Shown piece after piece: positions 1 to 5,330 of a stretch of DNA of 5,330 nucleotides. The stretch's first letter is position 1. Every line of letters begins with the position of its first letter. A program made the translations under genes and the position numbers. The notes below the pieces were generated by a model that saw only the letters and a program-made list of their open reading frames with translations, made no database searches and was not told where the DNA came from. Source of the stretch: DASWIG01 sp036397835 (GTDB taxonomy: Bacteria > Acidobacteriota > Thermoanaerobaculia > Multivoradales > J023); assembly GCA_036397835.1 (NCBI GenBank), contig DASWIG010000196.1:1-5330 (forward strand), in the 5' to 3' direction.

Positions 1-2201
<2,201 letters not shown>

Positions 2202-2207
2202 CGTCGT

Positions 2208-2212
2208 CTCTC
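2208..2212 (-). promoter_or_regulatory. Weak ribosome binding site of leuS
   Basis: GAGAG lies six bases upstream of the ATG at 2201 on the minus strand. It is a partial Shine-Dalgarno match, but it supports this ATG, which is also the only ATG in frame after the upstream in-frame TGA (2220-2222). Because the gap to the upstream gene is only 28 bases, ribosomes finishing that gene could help initiation here; this is inference. Confidence 0.5.
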
Positions 2213-2214
2213 GA

Positions 2215-2244
2215 TCAGGTCAGGTTCCATCAAGGCAGGTTCCA
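2215..2244 (-). repeat. 15-base in-frame tandem duplication across the dehydrogenase stop codon
   Basis: Two adjacent 15-base units, TGGAACCTGCCTTGA (2244-2230) and TGGAACCTGACCTGA (2229-2215) on the minus strand, match at 13 of 15 positions. The unit is exactly five codons and ends in TGA. The true C-terminus Trp-Asn-Leu-Pro-stop is therefore followed in the same frame by Trp-Asn-Leu-Thr-stop. The second copy forms about half of the gap to leuS. It looks like a local slippage duplication that left a backup stop codon. The repeat is directly visible; any function is unproven. Confidence 0.85.
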
Positions 2245-3870
2245 TCGGGTGGTGTCGGCGTACCGGAAGATCTCCTCGCTGGTGAGCTCGCGGCTCAGGG
2301 TCTTCTCCACCCGCTCGCCGATCAGGCGCTCGACGCTCGCCCAGATGTCGGCGCCGCCGGCGTCGGCGCTCAGGCGGTCGAGCACGTCGGCGACGAGCTG
2401 GGCGTTGCGCGAGGTGATGATGTCGAGGATCCGCTCCTGGGTCTCGTGCGTGTTGGCCGGCCGGCCCTGGCTGCGCGCCAGGATGCCGATGACCGCCAGG
2501 GTCCAGCCGCCGCCCGAGGTCGCCGGGTCGGGCCACGTCCAGCCGCCGGCCGCGAAGATCCGGCGCAGCGACTCCTGCTGGGTGCCGACGTGGAGGAAGT
2601 TGTTGGCGCCGCCGGTGAACACCCGCACGCCGGCGGCGAGCAGGCTGTCGACCTGGTCGGGGCGGGTGTTGTCGCCCTCGCCGTTGTTGATCCACACGTC
2701 GTAGCGCTCGCCCTTCCTGACCTCCTCGGGCAGGCGGACCTCGTAGAAGTCCGAGGCGCGCAGGGTGACGGACTGCACCAGGTATTTCTCGCGCACGTGG
2801 TTGGCGGCCTGGTCGTTGCGGTCGACGACGGTGATCTTCTCGGGCGGGACGCCGTAGCGCTGGACCAGCGCCTCCACGGTGTTGCGACCCACGCCGCCCG
2901 CCGCCTCCAGCAGCCAGCGCAGCTCCTCGAGCTTCCTGCCCTGGCGCTCGAAGTAGCGGCGGGCGAGCTCGACGGTGGTCGTCGCCACGCCGTAGCCGGT
3001 GGGCCGCGACGAGGAGTCGAGCGTGCCGCCGAGGTTGGGCGGCAGGCAGGTGAACATCGACATGTCCTCGCCGCGTTTGGACCAGGCGTCGCACATGTTG
3101 ATGTACTTCTCGGGCCGTTCGCCGCGCCAGTAGACGCCCGAGAGCACGTCGGGCGAGCCCGAGTCGGGGCGCACGTAGTCGCGCTCGGGGAAGGCGTCGC
3201 AGATCCCGAGCCGGCGGGCCTCCGCCTCCTTGTAGAGGTTGAGGAAGCGGATGCCCTTGGGGATGATGGCCGACCCGACGGCGATGATCGCCTCCTCCGA
3301 GAGGCCGGTGACCTTGCGGCCCTCGCGGCCGAGCACGATCCACTCGCCCTTCTTGCCGCCGTGGAGCGCCGGCACGTCGGGGAAGATCATCACCGCCTTC
3401 TTGAGCATCGCCTCGGCGAGGTCGCGGGTGCGGTCGAGGACGGCCTGGAGGTCCTTGATCGCCCGGCCGGTGCGGTAGCAGTCGCCGCCGATGTTGATCG
3501 TCAGGGGCCCCAGCGGCTTCTGGCCGGGGTTGTAGTGGGTCACGGCGTAGGCCACGTACACGTCCTGCTCGTAGTCGAGCAGCATGTCGAGCTCGGAGAT
3601 GATCCGGTAGCGGTTCTCGAGCTCGCTCGTCGCCTCGGCGATGAGCTCGGCGTCGAGCTTGAGCACCGTCATGCAGATCGCGTGGATCTTCTCTTTGCGG
3701 CGGCACTCGGCCAGGGCTTCGAGCCCGGTGGTCTCGTGCAGGGTCGCGGGGTTGCCGCTGGTGGTCATCAGCACCCGGTCGCCCAGGGGCTCGCTGGTCA
3801 GGAGCACCGCCCGGCGGGCATTGTACGCCCGCAGCGTGTGGTGGGGTATGTGGTTGATCTCGATGGCCAT
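2230..3870 (-). CDS. Divergent Glu/Leu/Phe/Val dehydrogenase-like protein, substrate unknown
   Basis: 546 residues, probably a cytoplasmic NAD(P)-dependent oxidoreductase of the amino-acid dehydrogenase superfamily, which interconverts amino acids and 2-keto acids with release or uptake of ammonia. Seen in the family's order: GPLTINIGG (121-129) where GPxKGG is usual; Lys157/158 and HGGKKG (170-175), matching the substrate and catalytic lysine segments; RPDSGS (234-239), whose Asp236 may be the catalytic Asp; RPTGYGV (289-295), close to the conserved ATGYGV; a Rossmann turn AAGGVGRNT (323-331), with Asp350 ending strand two, favouring NAD; TGGANN (419-424) like the EGAN loop; and PDPATSGGG (447-455) resembling the C-terminal PDxxxNxGG segment. 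Usual family length is about 350-450; the excess lies in a longer N-terminus and between 175 and 290. The Lys of GPxKGG is lost, so glutamate, leucine and other substrates cannot be told apart. The start ATG has a good upstream GGGAAGG. It lies between pyk and leuS with gaps of 13 and 28 bases. A non-catalytic or repurposed fold is the alternative. Confidence 0.75.
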   Translation of the reverse strand: MAIEINHIPHHTLRAYNARRAVLLTSEPLGDRVLMTTSGNPATLHETTGLEALAECRRKEKIHAICMTVLKLDAELIAEATSELENRYRIISELDMLLDYEQDVYVAYAVTHYNPGQKPLGPLTINIGGDCYRTGRAIKDLQAVLDRTRDLAEAMLKKAVMIFPDVPALHGGKKGEWIVLGREGRKVTGLSEEAIIAVGSAIIPKGIRFLNLYKEAEARRLGICDAFPERDYVRPDSGSPDVLSGVYWRGERPEKYINMCDAWSKRGEDMSMFTCLPPNLGGTLDSSSRPTGYGVATTTVELARRYFERQGRKLEELRWLLEAAGGVGRNTVEALVQRYGVPPEKITVVDRNDQAANHVREKYLVQSVTLRASDFYEVRLPEEVRKGERYDVWINNGEGDNTRPDQVDSLLAAGVRVFTGGANNFLHVGTQQESLRRIFAAGGWTWPDPATSGGGWTLAVIGILARSQGRPANTHETQERILDIITSRNAQLVADVLDRLSADAGGADIWASVERLIGERVEKTLSRELTSEEIFRYADTTRWNLP

Positions 3871-3883
3871 GGGAAGCCTTCCC
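3871..3883 (-). promoter_or_regulatory. Ribosome binding site of the dehydrogenase gene inside a 13-base palindrome
   Basis: The whole gap between the pyruvate kinase stop and the next ATG reads GGGAAGGCTTCCC on the minus strand. It is a perfect dyad with six-base arms around one central G. GGGAAGG is a purine-rich Shine-Dalgarno-like stretch ending six bases before the ATG. If folded in RNA as a five-pair stem with a three-base loop, the ribosome site would be sequestered. The upstream stop codon (TGA, 3884-3886) abuts it, so translating ribosomes could keep it open, which is a layout typical of translational coupling. The palindrome is seen; coupling is inferred. Confidence 0.6.
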
Positions 3884-5330
3884 TCAATCGGAGTGCGTGC
3901 GTACCCTGTGGATCCGCATCAGGTTGGTCAGCGGGCGCTGGTCGATCGGGTCGCCCATCAGGATGACGAGCGTATCGCCCGGCGCGGCGAGACCCGAATC
4001 GAGCAGCAGGCGGTCGACGACCCGCACGACCTCGTCGTGGTGGTGGACCTGCTCCATCAGCAAGGGCCGCGCGCCCCAGACGAGCTGCAGGCGCCGGGCC
4101 ACTCCCGGATCCGGGGTGAACACGGTGATCGGCGGACGCGGGCGGTAACGGGCGATCATGCGCGCCGTGAAGCCGCCCTGGCTGAACGCCACGATGCGCC
4201 GCGCGGCGAGCCAGCCGGCGGCGCGCACCGCGGTGGCCGAGACCACCTCGGGGATCTCCAGGTGGACGTCGCGCTCGCTGAGCTGACGGATCTCCGGAGG
4301 ACCCGGCGCCAGCGGCTGCCGGGCCGCGCCGCGGCCCTCCGGCGCCGGCCGCGAGGCCTCGTAGGACTCGGCGTGGACGATGATCTCGGCCATCGTCCGC
4401 ACCGCTTCCACGGGATAGGCGCCGGCGGCGGTCTCGCCCGAGAGCATGAGGGCGTCGGCGCCGTCGAAGACGGCGTTGGCCACGTCGGAGGACTCGGCCC
4501 GCGTCGGCCGCGGGTGCTGCGTCATCGATTCGAGCATCTGGGTGGCGACGATCACCGGCTTGCCGTAGCGGCGGCCGGCGCCGATGATCTTCTTCTGCCA
4601 CACCGGCACCTGGTGCAGCGGCACCTCGACCCCGAGGTCGCCGCGCGCCACCATCACCGCGTCGGCCTCGCGCACGGTCTCGAGGAGGTTCTCCATGGCC
4701 TTGGCGCGCTCGAGCTTGGCGACGAGCGGCAGCAGCCCGCCGGCCCCGCGCACCACCTCGCGCACCGCCCGGAGGTCCTCGGGACCGCCGACGAAGCTCA
4801 CCGCCACGTAGTCGGCCCCTTCCGCCACCGCCAGGGCGACGTCGGCGCGGTCCTTGTCGCTGATGGTGAAAGGCAGGTCGGTGTCGGGCAGGTTGATACC
4901 CTTGCGGGTCGAAACGGGCCCGCCGTGGCGCACCCGCGTGCGCACCCGGCGCTCGTCGATCTCGAGCACCTCGAGCTCGACGAGCCCGTTGTCGACGAGC
5001 ATGCGTTCTCCCGGCCGGAGATGACGCAGGAACTCGGGATCCTCCACCGGCAGGTCGGCGCCCTCGCCGAGGGAGACCTCCTCGCCCGCCGCGAGCGTGC
5101 GGACGCCGGAGAGCTGGCCGAGCCGGTAGCGCGGCCCCATGAGGTCGACGATCACCGGCACGAAGCGCTGCTGGGCGCGGGCCACCCTACGCACCGTTCG
5201 GATCATCCGCCGGTGGTCGTCGTGGCTGCCGTGGGAGAGGTTCAGACGCACCACGTCGACGCCGGCGTCGAAGAGCCGGGCGATGACGTCCTCGCCGGCG
5301 CTGGCCGGCCCGAGGGTGGCGACGATCTTG
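3884..5330 (-). CDS. pyk: Pyruvate kinase, extreme N-terminus outside the window
   Basis: Final step of glycolysis in the cytoplasm: phosphoenolpyruvate plus ADP gives pyruvate plus ATP. 481 codons are visible, starting inside the N-terminal strand KIVATLGPAS, so probably only a few to a few dozen residues are lost. In window numbering: RLNLSHG (28-34) with the Arg, Asn and Ser of the nucleotide/cation site; VDLMGPRYRLG (61-71); the B domain at about 72-145; AKLE (204-207) with the catalytic Lys205 and metal-binding Glu207; ARGDLG (228-233) with metal-binding Asp231; ATQM (262-265) with the catalytic Thr263; PTRAE (275-279); LSGETAAG (296-303); and a complete C-terminal domain ending with a conserved LTN. 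Length fits a normal 470-500 residue enzyme. The cation-site segment reads D-L-M-G-P-R, unlike D-T-K-G-P-E of K+-dependent enzymes. An in-frame GTG at 5254 is too far inside the conserved barrel to be the start. It is the first of the three tightly spaced genes here. Confidence 0.97.
   Translation of the reverse strand, partial: KIVATLGPASAGEDVIARLFDAGVDVVRLNLSHGSHDDHRRMIRTVRRVARAQQRFVPVIVDLMGPRYRLGQLSGVRTLAAGEEVSLGEGADLPVEDPEFLRHLRPGERMLVDNGLVELEVLEIDERRVRTRVRHGGPVSTRKGINLPDTDLPFTISDKDRADVALAVAEGADYVAVSFVGGPEDLRAVREVVRGAGGLLPLVAKLERAKAMENLLETVREADAVMVARGDLGVEVPLHQVPVWQKKIIGAGRRYGKPVIVATQMLESMTQHPRPTRAESSDVANAVFDGADALMLSGETAAGAYPVEAVRTMAEIIVHAESYEASRPAPEGRGAARQPLAPGPPEIRQLSERDVHLEIPEVVSATAVRAAGWLAARRIVAFSQGGFTARMIARYRPRPPITVFTPDPGVARRLQLVWGARPLLMEQVHHHDEVVRVVDRLLLDSGLAAPGDTLVILMGDPIDQRPLTNLMRIHRVRTHSD

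Noticed and set aside
2202..2229. Terminator between the dehydrogenase and leuS
   Set aside because: No GC-rich stem followed by a T run is present in this 28-base gap; only the duplicated 15-base unit and a weak ribosome site are seen.
2446..3966. 506-codon plus-strand open frame antisense to the dehydrogenase
   Set aside because: Composition is typical of a GC-rich antisense shadow (Ala, Val, Gly, His, Arg). It has no motifs, and it spans the gene junction of two well-supported minus-strand genes.
3798..4601. 267-codon minus-strand frame inside pyk
   Set aside because: Out-of-frame shadow of the conserved pyruvate kinase C-terminal half; Arg/Ala/Pro/Gly-rich with no domain.
5252..5254. 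In-frame GTG as the pyruvate kinase start
   Set aside because: The frame stays open to the right edge and encodes the conserved KIVATLGPAS strand upstream, so the true start is outside the window.

Overview
The window is a compact, GC-rich bacterial chromosome segment. Codon third positions are almost all G or C. All three genes lie on the minus strand and read right to left: a pyruvate kinase missing only its extreme N-terminus, a divergent amino-acid-dehydrogenase-like protein of 546 residues, and a leucyl-tRNA synthetase whose C-terminal end runs off the left edge. The gaps are 13 and 28 bases, with no room for a terminator or separate promoter, so the three are probably one transcription unit whose promoter lies right of the window. 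No tRNA, rRNA, mobile element, CRISPR array or intergenic stretch over 30 bases is visible.

Right part (3884-5330): pyruvate kinase, with all main active-site motifs. At the monovalent-cation site it carries Leu and Arg where K+-dependent enzymes have Thr and Glu, so it looks like the K+-independent type. Middle (2230-3870): a protein with the overall plan of the Glu/Leu/Phe/Val dehydrogenase superfamily but very divergent motifs and extra length. This is the least ordinary gene here and its substrate cannot be read from sequence. Left part (1-2201): leucyl-tRNA synthetase with HIGH-like, editing-domain, zinc-module and KMSKS motifs. It has almost no leucine-specific insertion before KMSKS, and one zinc position reads C-x2-H rather than C-x2-C.

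The organism is a high-GC bacterium. The LeuRS and pyruvate kinase motifs recall Chloroflexota, Actinomycetota or uncultivated soil lineages such as Rokubacteria, but this is an impression from motif memory and not a placement. One possible theme is that pyruvate feeds branched-chain amino-acid synthesis, a leucine/valine-type dehydrogenase could interconvert amino and keto acids, and LeuRS consumes leucine. That link is inference from adjacency only. I see no defence system or other clearly novel multi-gene system. The points worth a second look are the divergent dehydrogenase, the cation-site substitution, the missing LeuRS insertion, and two small junction structures.
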